Origin: Endomychus coccineus
Taxonomy: Eukaryota > Arthropoda > Insecta > Coleoptera > Endomychidae
Reading direction: 5' to 3'
DNA length: 64,000 nucleotides
NCBI GenBank assembly: GCA_958510875.1
Contig: OY294067.1
Span: 235,146,361 to 235,210,360, forward strand
In this document: piece by piece, positions 1-12,500 of the stretch
How positions within the stretch are numbered: position 1 is the stretch's first letter
How the letters are laid out: each line of letters opens with the position of its first letter
Notes under the pieces: model-generated
Told to the model about the DNA's origin: nothing
The model's input: the letters and a program-made list of their open reading frames with translations, nothing else
Databases searched by the model: none
Made by a program: the position numbers and the translations under genes

Positions 1-1190
1 GCTGGATTTAAAATCGAAACGGCAGTTTTTTTGTTTTTGTTTTGTTTTGTGGGGTGGTTTGGATAGTCAAGGAGTGATGGCAATAATTTTAAATCTTTAT
101 TTGACCTCCAATAAAGTTATTTAACATGGTGCCATCATGTTATCTTGTAACCCGCAAGTTTTAGCCTCAAAATGGAAAAAATGAACATTTTTGGTCCAAA
201 TAATGGCCAATTACTCGGAAATGAACCGATAACTTTTGATGGCATAGGGTATGTTAACAATTGTCCACACCAATGAACATTTTCCATCAGGTTTGGGAGG
301 GTTAACTAGCAGTTCATTTTCGGTCCAATTTTAACTGGTCTGCTTTTCGAGTAACCGCAACTTGGAAAGGGTTATCCTCCAGTCAAAAAAAATGCGGATG
401 CTGCATCTCGAGATCTAGCAACCGGGGAAAATTCGGTCTGTGAGATGAATTGGTCATTGAACCATTCTCTAAAGATAAACCGTAGTGCCATCGGGTTAAT
501 GTTCAGACCATCAATATCGCTCTGGCTCCTAGACTATTAGGACAGATGAGTAGAATCCAAGTGATTCAAGAATGGCATTGATACATTATAGAAATGAGTT
601 ATATCTGGTAAAATTAAATGAACTAAATAAAAAATATGTATTTAACGAAATAAAACAAAAATTTAAATTTACACGAACTGCAAAGCTTAATTGCTGACAA
701 TTGTTCCGTCACACAGTCACTTTTTCAAATCGGTTTATTTTCTCGTACTCTTCTCATTGAATGCATGAAACAACTTTTGGTTTGTTATGATTCAACTTGC
801 AATACATTCAATTCAATTGTTTTTTTCATCAAGTTTCGATGTTACGCTTGGTAGGCTCTAAACTTTATCGAATTTAGTTCACATCCAAAATTACCATGAA
901 GTAAAATGTATTAAAACCTATGACACATCGCAATTATTGGAAATTCATTCTAATCTGAGGATCAATAATCTTGAACTGGGTACAAATTGGGATCACACTT
1001 CAACTACGATTGCCTCGATCACTACAAACTGATATTGGTTCAAGTTGACAGACATAATTATAAACTGAACGACTACGGATTTTTGGTTTATAGCTCTCAA
1101 TTTTTATAGAGAAATATTCACAATTCTTTTTCTATAAGAGCTAAGAGTCCAGGCTATGAATTGGGTAGGTCCAATTAATCATATGAGGGA
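1..1190. other. No gene recognised
   Basis: AT-rich sequence with many stops in all frames. Presumably intron of the kinesin gene or sequence 5' of it. I looked here for the missing first motor exon and saw none. Confidence 0.5.
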
Positions 1191-1229
1191 AAGGTGAAAA
1201 ATCTCTGAAAAACGAAACAAGAAATGATT

Positions 1230-1760
1230 TATTTGGTTAAGACTTATTTTATTTCTCAACATAATCTCCTTGTAGCCCGATACACTTCATTCCACACTTT
1301 TCTCATTTTTCGATCCTTTGCTAATAATACGATTTCGGCAATCCTTCAAAATAGACGTTTATTTCAGCGATGACCTCATCGTCGGAGCCAAATCTCTTTT
1401 TGCCGAGCCATTTCTCCAAGTTTGGAAATAGATAAAAATCGCAGGGGGCCAAATCTGGGAAATATGCTGAATGACGAACCAATTCGTAGCGCATTTCATG
1501 CAATTTTGCCATTGCGACTGAGGACATGTGCCCCTAGTGGAAGAACATTTTTTTCTTTGAAAATGCGGCGATTTCGCTTCAAATCGACGTCGAATCGATC
1601 CAACAGCTCTGCATAATATATGCCGGTGATCGTTTTGCCATTTACAAAATAATCGATATGGACGATATCGTGTGCATCGCCATGACGTTGTTGGTCGATA
1701 AACTCACTTTGGCCTTTTTCGGCTGCAATTTTGCCAAGACAAGTTCCCAAAGCTTGCTAT
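1230..1760 (-). pseudogene. mariner transposase relic (Tc1/mariner superfamily)
   Basis: Two overlapping frames on the - strand together read like the C-terminal half of a mariner transposase. The upstream frame has the strand HIDYFVNGKTITGIYYAELL and KRNRRIFKEKNVL. The downstream frame has MAKLHEMRYELVRHSAYFPD, then LAPCDFYLFPNLEKWLGKKR and FGSDDEVIAEINVYFEGL, with the last catalytic Asp in PDLAPCD. The frame breaks where the HDNAP motif should be, so it is inactive. The N-terminal DNA-binding half is absent, and no intact terminal repeats were seen. Confidence 0.85.
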
Positions 1761-2084
1761 GCACATATGAAAACAGTCATGTGTACTGTCGCTTCAGTGG
1801 AAAGATGCAGCACGCTTTTTGCGAATTTTTATTCTTATCTAATTTCCCCTAATTTGGTAATAGTATTTTGTAAAGTGGCAGTGTAACATAGCACATGACG
1901 CTAGATAGATATTTTTTTGCTTATTTTTCACAAAACTCTTAATGATTCAACTTCCAAAATTACAACGCACGTTTAACTTTAAGCCCGTTTTTATCCAAAA
2001 CGACTCCTTTCAGCGACAAATACTAGGAGTATCTTTTGTATGTAAAATTGACTGGAGAATAAGTCTGTCTGATCAAATGGCAGT

Positions 2085-2395
2085 GCGACACAAAAAGTTA
2101 TAGTTAATTAAATCCAGGTACAACACTGTATGTGGCGCCTCCTAACATTAGTTTATTTATATACACATTTTAATCTGCTTACACAAAAATTTATAGTTAA
2201 TTAAATCCAGGTATACAACACTGTATGTGGCGCCACCTAACATTAGTTTATTTATATACACATTTCAATATGTTTACACAAAAAGTTAAAGTTAATTAAA
2301 TCCGGGTATACAACACTGTATGTGGCGCCTCCTAACATTATTTTATTTATATACTACACATTTTAATCTGTTCACCCACTGCTATTTTTATTTAC
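2085..2395. repeat. Tandem repeat, about 92 bp x 3
   Basis: Three near-identical units starting about 2093, 2190 and 2280. Each contains TAGTTAATTAAATCCAGGTA (or a close variant), GTATGTGGCGCC and CTAACATTAGTTTATTTATA. No coding capacity. Confidence 0.85.
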
Positions 2396-2739
2396 GATGA
2401 CAAATGTATTGTAATTCATATTTATATAAAACTTTATCTTGACGTGCTCTACACCTCTTTGGGGTATTCTTCCATATATTTTCTGTATTTATATTGTATC
2501 TGAGCAAGAAAATAAACTAAACTAAACTACACATTAAACAAAAAATTAAGTGAATATTTGAGTCTCTCATCATTAGTACTCCCAGTATCCCGAATTTCGT
2601 CAAATTGCCATCTTATTAAAAATATAATCAAAAACCAAATACATTTTTTTTTTGGATATTTCAAGAACTAAGCCGTTGTGGACTTATGTTCATGTGAACT
2701 TTTTGTCTTAGAATTAGTCAGAGATTCATCCTTTAAAGT

Positions 2740-3045
2740 TTGCACAAGTACTCACTAAACATCCTGTATATCTATTCCTTTGTGATGCACTTGGTATATG
2801 TCTATCCCTTCATGATTCACTTGATATATTGTATATTCCTCTGTGATTCAGTTAGTAAATATTTGTTCCTTTGTGATTCACTTGGTATATGTCTATTCCT
2901 TTGTGATTCACTTCGTATATTGTATATTCCTCTGTGATTCACTTAGTGAATATTTGTTCCTTTGTGATTCATTTGGTATATGGATTTACTTGGCATATAT
3001 CTATTTCTTTGTGATTCTCTTTGTAAATGTCCTTTAGATAATTGT
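2740..3045. repeat. Minisatellite, about 30 bp x 10
   Basis: Units such as TCCTTTGTGATTCACTTGGT followed by ATATGTCTAT repeat with small changes. The open frames across it are only a result of the repeat. It lies about 250 bp upstream of the first visible kinesin exon. Confidence 0.85.
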
Positions 3046-3290
3046 GATGTCATTTAAATAAAATGATGTGATATCACCATTTCTTCGAGTAAGGACAGTA
3101 TACTCGTATGTACCAGTGACTCAAATAATTTTATAATGATTGGGATGATTTAGCCATCAGCACTTAATTTCTTCGACAAAGCGAGAATATGAAGAACTTT
3201 TGACTTATTAGTTAATAGATATAACATTCAATAGCATTAGTTCATTGTGGAATTTCTGTATTCCATACAATTTTATCCGATATATTGTAG

Positions 3291-3509
3291 GTAGATGGCA
3301 TTCCAGGAGGTCCAAGTGGAGGCCAAAAACCTAAATTATTCTCCTATAATGTTGTGTTCGAGCCAGCGGCAACTCAAGAAGATATCTTACAATTTTCTGG
3401 GATGAAGAGATTGATCGATATGGCTGTGGAAGGTTTTCGTTGTACTTGTTTTTGTTACGGTCAAACTGGTAGCGGTAAAACACATACACTCACAGGTCCT
3501 CCAAGATTG
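3291..3509 (+). CDS. Klp54D/KIF12-like: Kinesin exon with ATP-binding P-loop
   Basis: 73 codons in phase 0, after the acceptor TATTGTAG and before the donor GTAAGA. It encodes the [12 protein letters not shown] strand, the helix before the P-loop ([12 protein letters not shown]), and the nucleotide-binding loop YGQTGSGKT followed by THTLTGPP. This is the first motor exon in the window. The preceding N-terminal strand (the RVRPL-type motif of kinesins) was looked for upstream and not found. Confidence 0.9.
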
Positions 3510-6500
3510 GTAAGAAGTAACCAATCATATATTATGGTAGTGCCTATTAATTGTGCTCTATGATTTGGTATTGGTGGGTATTGTTTGGTTGGTGATTTCA
3601 TCACGTCATGTTTTACAGGTCCTGTTTCACAATCGACACCAATTATTATTATTATTAATCCAATTAAAACTACATAAAACATTGGATCGGTTGTGTGTGA
3701 GTAATGTATGGCTGATTATCAATTTGAAATGGATTGAATATAGTTAAACATAAGACATTATTTTAAGATTATAAAAATGAAACGTGTGGCACTCGGGGAC
3801 TGCCGCGGTAAAGCTATTGCATAGCACTACGCCACTGGAAAAAGTTGGGCAGAAAAACATCCACTACCCCTTCAAAATCTTCACGAATTGTGAGTAAAAA
3901 ATGTTTTTGATCGCATAGAACATAGCTTGCTATGAGTAGAAAATGTTCGCAAAAGATGTTTTCTGTACGATAAACAGTTCCGGAGATATTTGCAAAAAAC
4001 TAAATTTCTATTTCAATTTCAACACCCTGTATCTCAAAAACTAAGCGTCTGCATATATGTTAATAGGAACTTTTTTCCTCAAAATCAAATTTTCTATCGA
4101 CTGTTGAACATATAGTGTAGTACCAAAAGACGCCACGTAGGGGAAACATAAAAGGCGTCACGTAAGAGTATCATCTTGATCTCTATGAAGAGTATTCTGT
4201 GACAAGCATAGATAACTCTACTACCGGTAGTAGAGTTATCTATGGTCTATGGAGACAGTTACTTGCAAACACAATTTTATACGAAAGTTTTAACGTTCAG
4301 ATCTCGATAACGCTTCCGGCTCCGGGATTTTCACGTGGCCTATCGAAATTAGAAGGTTCGAATTGTATAAAAACATAATTGCATGAACTCCAGACGTCTT
4401 ATGTAATTAGCTACGAACGCAAACATTTTGACATATGACTCCAGGAGCTCGCTGCACGTAAGTTAAAGTTTATACATTTTACCTCTATTTTGGGCCGTTT
4501 CGAACCCCGTGCGGCCGGTGCCAGTTGTAATAAAGTATTTTGAGCTATGGGCCGCTAGCTTTTACCCGCTTTCGATATATTTAAGTAGCTAGAAAATTCC
4601 CTTTCGTACGTGGCACGTCAGTTGCTAGTAGGTGACAGCTGAGAATACCTAAAACTGTTTTAATTAGATTTTCCTATTTAATCGACATTTTGGGGCCCGA
4701 GACTATGCTATTTAGTTGGCCCCGTTCATAAACTAACGACATGGAGCGAAAAGTCTTCGTTAAGACGTTCTATGTACCGTAAATTTGCACTTTTTCTAAC
4801 TCGCGAGCTACGCGCTTCTCACATGATCGCCATTCGATTTATCGAAAATTAACCAATTCAAAACAGTTTTCGTCCCAGTTTGGGGCTATCACGACCTTTT
4901 AAAAGATTCAAAGTTAACATTTCGAAACATTTCGACAATTTTAAGCTCGGCCGAGCTACATGGTAGGCGGAATGGTGGGTGTCAGGATATTTCGTTACAG
5001 AATTTGTTTTTTGTTTTTTTTAGATTTCCGTTACGGAAATCTAAATCTTTCGTTTTTTTTTTCTTGATTCGGTCGCCGCGCTCAAAGCCCGCGATAAAAG
5101 CTATATGCAATAGCTTAAAATTATAAATATCTATGAATATTTTATGAATGAATTATTCTATGATAAACATTTCATTTCTATTATTAACAACTAATCAAGT
5201 TTAAGATAATTCTATGGAATCTAACCTCAAAACTGTTACTGATATATGTTAGATAATACGTTACCTTTTTAGGTTGAGTTTTTAATAGACAATAGAAAGT
5301 GATATTTCAAAACAACAGAATTTGCTTATGTTTGAATTAGATTATTTTATTATTATCGGGACGTGTGCGTACGGACGCCACTGGTTTAAGTAGGAAAACA
5401 ATTGTCAATGGAAAACGATGGCCTTGCACGTAGATACCATAGACCTATTATCCTAATGACACAGAATTGTTTACATTTAAACACGATCAGACATTTCGGG
5501 TCACTCAGACCGCTGTATATTACAAGTATAGCTGTATGGAATGTGCTGTTGCCGGATTGAGATTTGTAATTATTATAAAAACGTTCATAGCATTATTTAT
5601 TGGTTATATTAGAAGCAATACTGTTGAAATCTCGTTTTCTCTGAAAAATATTCCATAATATATGGTAAACTGAAATATACAATCGAATTATAGAATATTT
5701 AAATTTTTAAATATAGAACTATTCCATTCCATTGCATCATTTGTTCAGAAGACGACAACGCCGCGCACATTTTATATCTGTACTACGCAATTCGACAGCT
5801 TCCGTATTTTCCGTAGCTATCTCGAAGCGGTGTTGCCTTACTAGTGGTACCAAGTTTTCAATCATAGTTACAGCGTTGCCATTAAGGAGTTATTATGACT
5901 CGATGACAAAGAGGTCCGTTGGTTTTCTTTGTCATACTTCATGTAATCATTGCGACGAGTCAAATGGAGTTTTATGAATGAAGTTTCGTCTCCTTACTAT
6001 AATAGGTCTATGGTAAATACCACATACCAAAATTGAAGGAAAATATCTAAAGCGGTTTCCGACATATTAGGAAAAATTCGTTTTTTTTTTATTTTCAACA
6101 CCCTGTAGATCAGAACGGAAGTACTTCAGACCTCATATTCATATGAATTTTTTATAATAAAAAGATATGAGGAATCACACCCTTAAGTTTTTTATATATA
6201 TAGTTAATATACACAGAGAATAGCTTATTCCGTTTATTATGCACTTTAAAGCATAAAAATCTAGCAGTAAACAGCTTCTTATATCCCCTCTAACATTTGG
6301 TCTTGTAAGGAAACGAGCGAATAAGCACTGTTGAATCTTCAAGTCAAAGAAAGTAATGCCGGTTATTTTGTATCTATCTAGGATATAAATCAACACACAT
6401 GTCAAAAATAGTCTAGATTGATTCAGAAATGATCTAAACGGATATATCCGCGATTACAATACGATAAATTAACCACATAAGAGAACATGTATTATCCTCA

Positions 6501-9500
6501 AGCGTCAATAGTAGGTTAGTAGTTTATTTGTCAAATTATATTTAGATGCAATAACATTAACTGAGCACGTAAGAGAATACAATATATTATCTCCAATTCT
6601 AGGTTAGTAGGTTGTTGTGACCTTAATTTTAGATGCAATAACATTAACTGAACACATAAGAGGCCATATTTAACTCGAGACGGCAATTCTAGAATAATAG
6701 GTTATTTCTGAGATAATTTTTGGATGCAATAGCATTAACTGAACACGTAAGAGAATATAATATATTATCTCCAAGCGTCAATTATAGGTTAGCGAGTTAG
6801 TTGTGAGTTTATTGGTAGATGCAATAACATTAACAATAACTGAACACATAATAGAACATGTTTATCTCAAAGCGGCAATTCTAGATTAGTAGGTTATTTC
6901 TGAGATATTTTTTGGATGCAATAACATCAACTGAACACGTAAGAGAATATAATATTTTATCTCCAAGAATCCCTCTGTTTAGTATGTCCAGACAATCTAG
7001 ATACCAGAGTCCAGGACCAGGACAGATTTATTCACATAGCTGTTGTGTAAAAGGTGTGAATTTGTGAACAAATTTCTATGCTGCTTCTTTTGGGTTGTGC
7101 CCTGAAGCCAATGCTACAAGAACTTGTGACTATTATCTATTGTATGTCTTTCTAAGAGATATATTTGGGTATTGTCGTATGGCATGATTTTGATCAACAA
7201 AAATTCCTTGTGTTTTCGGACATTAACTAGAATATATTATTGCAATATATTGGGTCGATGTCATCACGTTATATCAAACGATAATTATCAAACCTATATC
7301 TGGAGACGGCACAATAATATACACTTTAGCATGAATATTATGTATGATAAACTGAAATTTACAGCTTGGAATAAAACCTACACCGTATAGTGATAATCAC
7401 GGATTAATATTTCGATCATTTCTATATTTATTTCAATTGATACACGAGAAGCCCAACGTTCACTTCGTTTTAAAAGCAAGTTACTTGGAAATTTACAATG
7501 AAAAGGTACTAAATTCAAATGTATTATATTATAATTTTAAATTAAATATATTCACTCCACTCAACTAACTTCCAGTGGTAATGTCTGGAAAATAACCAGA
7601 AAATTTCAAAGTTTGTTTCAGAATTGCACAAAGTGGTACCTTAGTTACCGAAATACACTTGAATATTATGTTCCTTTATATTGTAGTTGTAGTAGATAAG
7701 GATTGAATCGAATTCTCCGAATTTAATTGTGCATTATATAAGGTTTCTCTAGATCGATTGGTGACATCTCAATCCAATAGTTCTGGGCAGATGTTCATCC
7801 TCGGGCTCATCAACAGAGCGAGTAGGGTTGTGATACCACTGGTCAATATTCTATAGGGGTAAAATAAAATACCGTAGAGAAAATTGTTAGAGAATCTAGA
7901 TATTCCAATGCAACCTACCTAGGAATAGATAGAAACCTTACAGTACCAAGTATTTACACATACATTTCTCACACCTAGAATTGACGGAGAGTGTCAAACA
8001 AAAGTAATCAAAGATCTCTTGGTTGAGTACAAATAAATGGAAAAGTTTCTCTGGATCAACCAGTGACAACACAATCCAATAGTTCTGTGCTGTTAATTCA
8101 CCTTCTCAGGCTCATCAGCAGTACGTGTAGGTTGTGATACACCTGTCGACTGTCATCTATGGTACAAAATTGTCAAGACAAACCTAGACGTCCATGTATG
8201 GAATGGATAGATGCTCCACTAAGAAATATTTTCAATATAAAGCATTGGCCTCACAGATTTCTCGAACTTCAATGAAGGGGAGTTTTGTATTGTGATGTCA
8301 GAGAAACCTTACCATTTATTAGTACTTAACAAGAGATCTTGATTATATTTACTCATAAAGAATAGATAAAAATCAAATAATTTATTTAACGTATATACCA
8401 AATATTGGCATACATACATACTTTCTGAGTATTCTAAGTTATCCAAAAGTCTACCTTTATGTACCACATGTGTACGATTTCAAGGTTGATCAAATTGGTG
8501 GCCTGTCTAACAAATGTTTGGCATAAAGGGAGTCAAGTTTGTTATTCCTATAATTCCTAAGTTGTTCACCCACTATCTTGGAAAACATCCACAATTTAAA
8601 GACTCCAGAATCCACTTTTTCTGACTACCCTCACTAGTATGTTAATCTAGTTAATCTTTTCATAGAAGTATAAATTCATCTATCTGTTATAATATTTACC
8701 TCCTTTTTATTATTATAAAATATAATAATAATTTCGACCACGATCCGATAGGTATTATGTTGAAAAAGAAGGAACGTAATGTTGCTATTGAAGAAATTTT
8801 CCCTCTAAATCTCAATGAATAGATAAACTACTTCTTTCAAAATAGATCAATATATAGAACAGTGTAATATTAAGACATGTGTATCGTTTATACGATGAGT
8901 ATAATATTGGATAGTAATTAACCAAATAGGCTCGTTCGCATAGTAATACCAATAAAAATATATTGAAGATTCATCACAGGAGCTATGGGTGCCTCCATTG
9001 TAATTTCCAGACCACCTCATATTATTTTCTTGAAATTAGTAGTTTTTTACACATTTTCAATTCTAGATAAGCAAGCTGGTACATTAAAATCGGTTTTCTT
9101 TTGATTTTCCGGAAGTCGTCGTTGACGAAATCATTTGTTTGTAAAATTCCCTCTCATTTGTAGAATTTCTGTGAAGTCTCGTTATTCTTCTGTTTTATAG
9201 GACGAGGCAAGAGTTGACACCTTGTAGAGCTAATGGAAAATATTATTCTCTTTCTATTCGATTATTCTTTTATTTGTGTAGTTTAATATTTTTACACATA
9301 CTTATTAGAAATTAGTTCATAATTTGTATAGGCTTTTTGCCTCATTTATAGAATCGAAGTCGAGTTTCCATGTTTCCGGCAGATTTAGGAAAGTCCTTAT
9401 AAAAGTCGGGGCGCTCCAGATTGCCAAATGTCTTATGTATCGTTCAATGCAACTATATGCCGAATTTCTTTATCTTTCATTGCCAATGCAATTGTTGCTA

Positions 9501-12500
9501 CCGTTTTGAAATCAGTTCATACAATATTTTGCAGACGAAAACAAAAGCAAACTAAACTTCGCCTAAAATTTCAAATCGACCTGAGCCACAAAATCCCCCG
9601 CCTGCTTTATCCACTGCCTATCTTCCATATATTGAAAATTTAACAGATTTCCAAAACCCTTGAGAAACATAATATTTCTACCCGATTTTCCACACTTCCA
9701 AAATTATCTCAGTTTCACAAACCTATCAAAGATCCCCTTCCCCCTCTTCACTTAGAAGGTATTTATAGCATTCCCTGTTCTTGCGGTAAAGTCTACATTG
9801 GTGAAACAGGTCGTACAGTAGCTACTCGTGTGAAAGAACATGAGCGCTGTACAAGGCTTCGTTACACCGGTAGATCTGCACTTGCGGAACACAAGTTTGA
9901 CATCAAATCCTTTTCGAAAATACTAAAATCCCAGCCCAAGCCCCAAACTTCTACCAGCGAATAATCCTTAAAACTATAGCAATCCTAAAACATCTAAATA
10001 ATCTGAACCGTGACTCAGGATATTACCTTTCCAACATTTGGAACCCATCCTCGCAAATTCCACTTCGCACATGATCACACAACGGCAGGTGCCGGAACAG
10101 AGTTAACCACCAGACAGTGAACTGTGTAGCGTGGAGGATTTTTCCTACAATAAATACGGCTACAGGAACCAGTAGAACCAGTTTCAACACAAGCTTCAAG
10201 CCTGCCCTGAAGATGCCACCTGTGATGGTTGGCGAAACGTCGGCATCAAGTCGAGCTATTGTGACGCGGTATCCATCCAGAAGTCAAAAATTTTCGAAGT
10301 ATACGCTGTATATTCGAATTCACATTAAAGTCGCAATTCTGGGAGGATCCGTAGATTGCCTGCAGCAATGTTTCATTATCTGGTTATCAGATTTCTGTAA
10401 CAATGAACTACTATGATATAAAAATGCGTATGCACCGCGGGAAATAGTAGATATTAGTTTATGCCCTCGGGCGACTTACAAATCCTCAATACCCTTGGTA
10501 CATATCATATAAAAATAACTATTATGTAACATGACTATTATGACGATCAACATACTGAATAACTAATATAGAATAATTCTAGAGTTTTGGATTTTACAGA
10601 ATGTTCATTCATTACGAATTGAATAATTAATTGTAAGTGTTCTATTCACAATGTGATATTCATGAAACAGAAACAATTTTTCCGATAATTGCAATATTTC
10701 CTAAAGATCGATGTAAAATTGATGGTAGTAAGAAAGGGTTCATACAAATTTAGAGCGATCAATTTAATAATACTTCTTTCGGCAGATTATTTTGAGTAAT
10801 AATACACCTGTTCTACAGCTAATATGGAAAATTCTTTTTAAGTTTCATATGTATGAATAAATAAGCTCCTAAACTAGTGTTGATTAATACCTAATATTCA
10901 ATTCTAAAATAACAAAATGAACTAGTGTTAACTTGTAGACGTATGACATGGAAATTATATGGGAGAAGTAATACAGTCCCTTTAGGTCCATAATCCAAGC
11001 TTTCTAGATTACGAACTCGAAGACCAGCCGACTAGACCACAAAGCTCTATAAATTACGCAGAACTACTGATTGCATCTATCATCAAACGAATGAATTTTC
11101 ATATATAATACCACAAGAGCTTCAAAATTATCGGGTATTTCCCGATAGGTTCGTTGCAAACAAATGAAGGAGTCAAGTTTTTCAGGTTAAAAAATCACGA
11201 GCGCGAAGCGCGAGTGATTTTTCCTGAAAAACTTGACGACTTTATTTGTTTGCAGGGAACCTTGAGGGAAATGCCAGATAATTTTGAAGCTCGTGTGGTA
11301 TTCGGGGGATTATTTTTCCGTCCCAAATGAACATTTCCTTTGACTTTTTTATCGATGGTGGACATAGAACAAACTCCAAATCGACTCATTTTCATGCAAA
11401 ATCTCCAATTTTCACAATTGAATTCAACCTGTCAGTTTGACGTGTGGTTAATTTGACTGGATCATGTTTTGTTTTTTATATATAGCAACTACCAGAGAAA
11501 ATTTTCAAAAAATTATCAGTATAATACCATGTAGGTTGTACCACGTGACGTCGAATGGTGCAATTCTATTGGTCGATATTTGGGTCGGAAAAATAATCAA
11601 AGTAATTGCCACTTGGTTGCCGCGAGACTCTGCAAGCTCTCGAAATAGCTCATTTCGCGTGATCTGAGTTCAACTTCAGATATATTTGTGATATTTTTTC
11701 GCCATTTGTAAATGAATTATTTGTAATTGAAGTGAATTAATTAGAGCATTTTATTAGATATAAATTCTACCTTGTGAAGAATGAAAGTGAAGTCTAGAAC
11801 GATTTTTGTTTATATCTTTCGACTACACTAGAGGAAAACGTTAATGTTCGTAGATCATATTGTGAGCTAGCGATGGAATGTTGACCTTTTTCTTAAAGTT
11901 AGTTTATATGCATCAGGAAACACATCACTAGGCAAAGAGTTCCACAAGTTACATTCTAACACTGCAGGGGCTTAATCATAATTTTGGAAGTTCCACAATA
12001 TATATTCCAACATTCGAGGGAATCAATCATCAGATTGAACGTTCTTCAATATATATTCCAACATTGGAGGGACTTTATCATCATGTTGGACATGCCAAAA
12101 TATAAATTCCAACATGTCTGTGACTTGATCATCATGTAGAACGTTCCACAATATATATTGCAACATTGGTGAGACCGAATCCTCATGTTCGACAATCCAC
12201 AATATATATTCCAACATTGGATGAACTCAATCATCATGTGGGACGTTCTATAATATATATATATTCCAACATTGGTAAGACCTAATCATCATTTTTGACG
12301 TTCCATAATATATATTCCAACAGTGGATGGACTTAATCATCACGTGGGGCGTTCCACAATCAGTGGCGGCTCCTCGAAGGAGGCTAAGGAGGCTCAGCCT
12401 CCTCACCAATTTATCTTAATGATCATTCTCCATTTTATTTCCTGTTTCTCTGATAATTCTTTAAATTTTACAATTAATTCCTCGTTCTCAGTAGTTATTT

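Noticed and set aside
1422..1852. Two + strand frames over the mariner relic
   Set aside because: Shadows of the mariner transposase remains read on the - strand.
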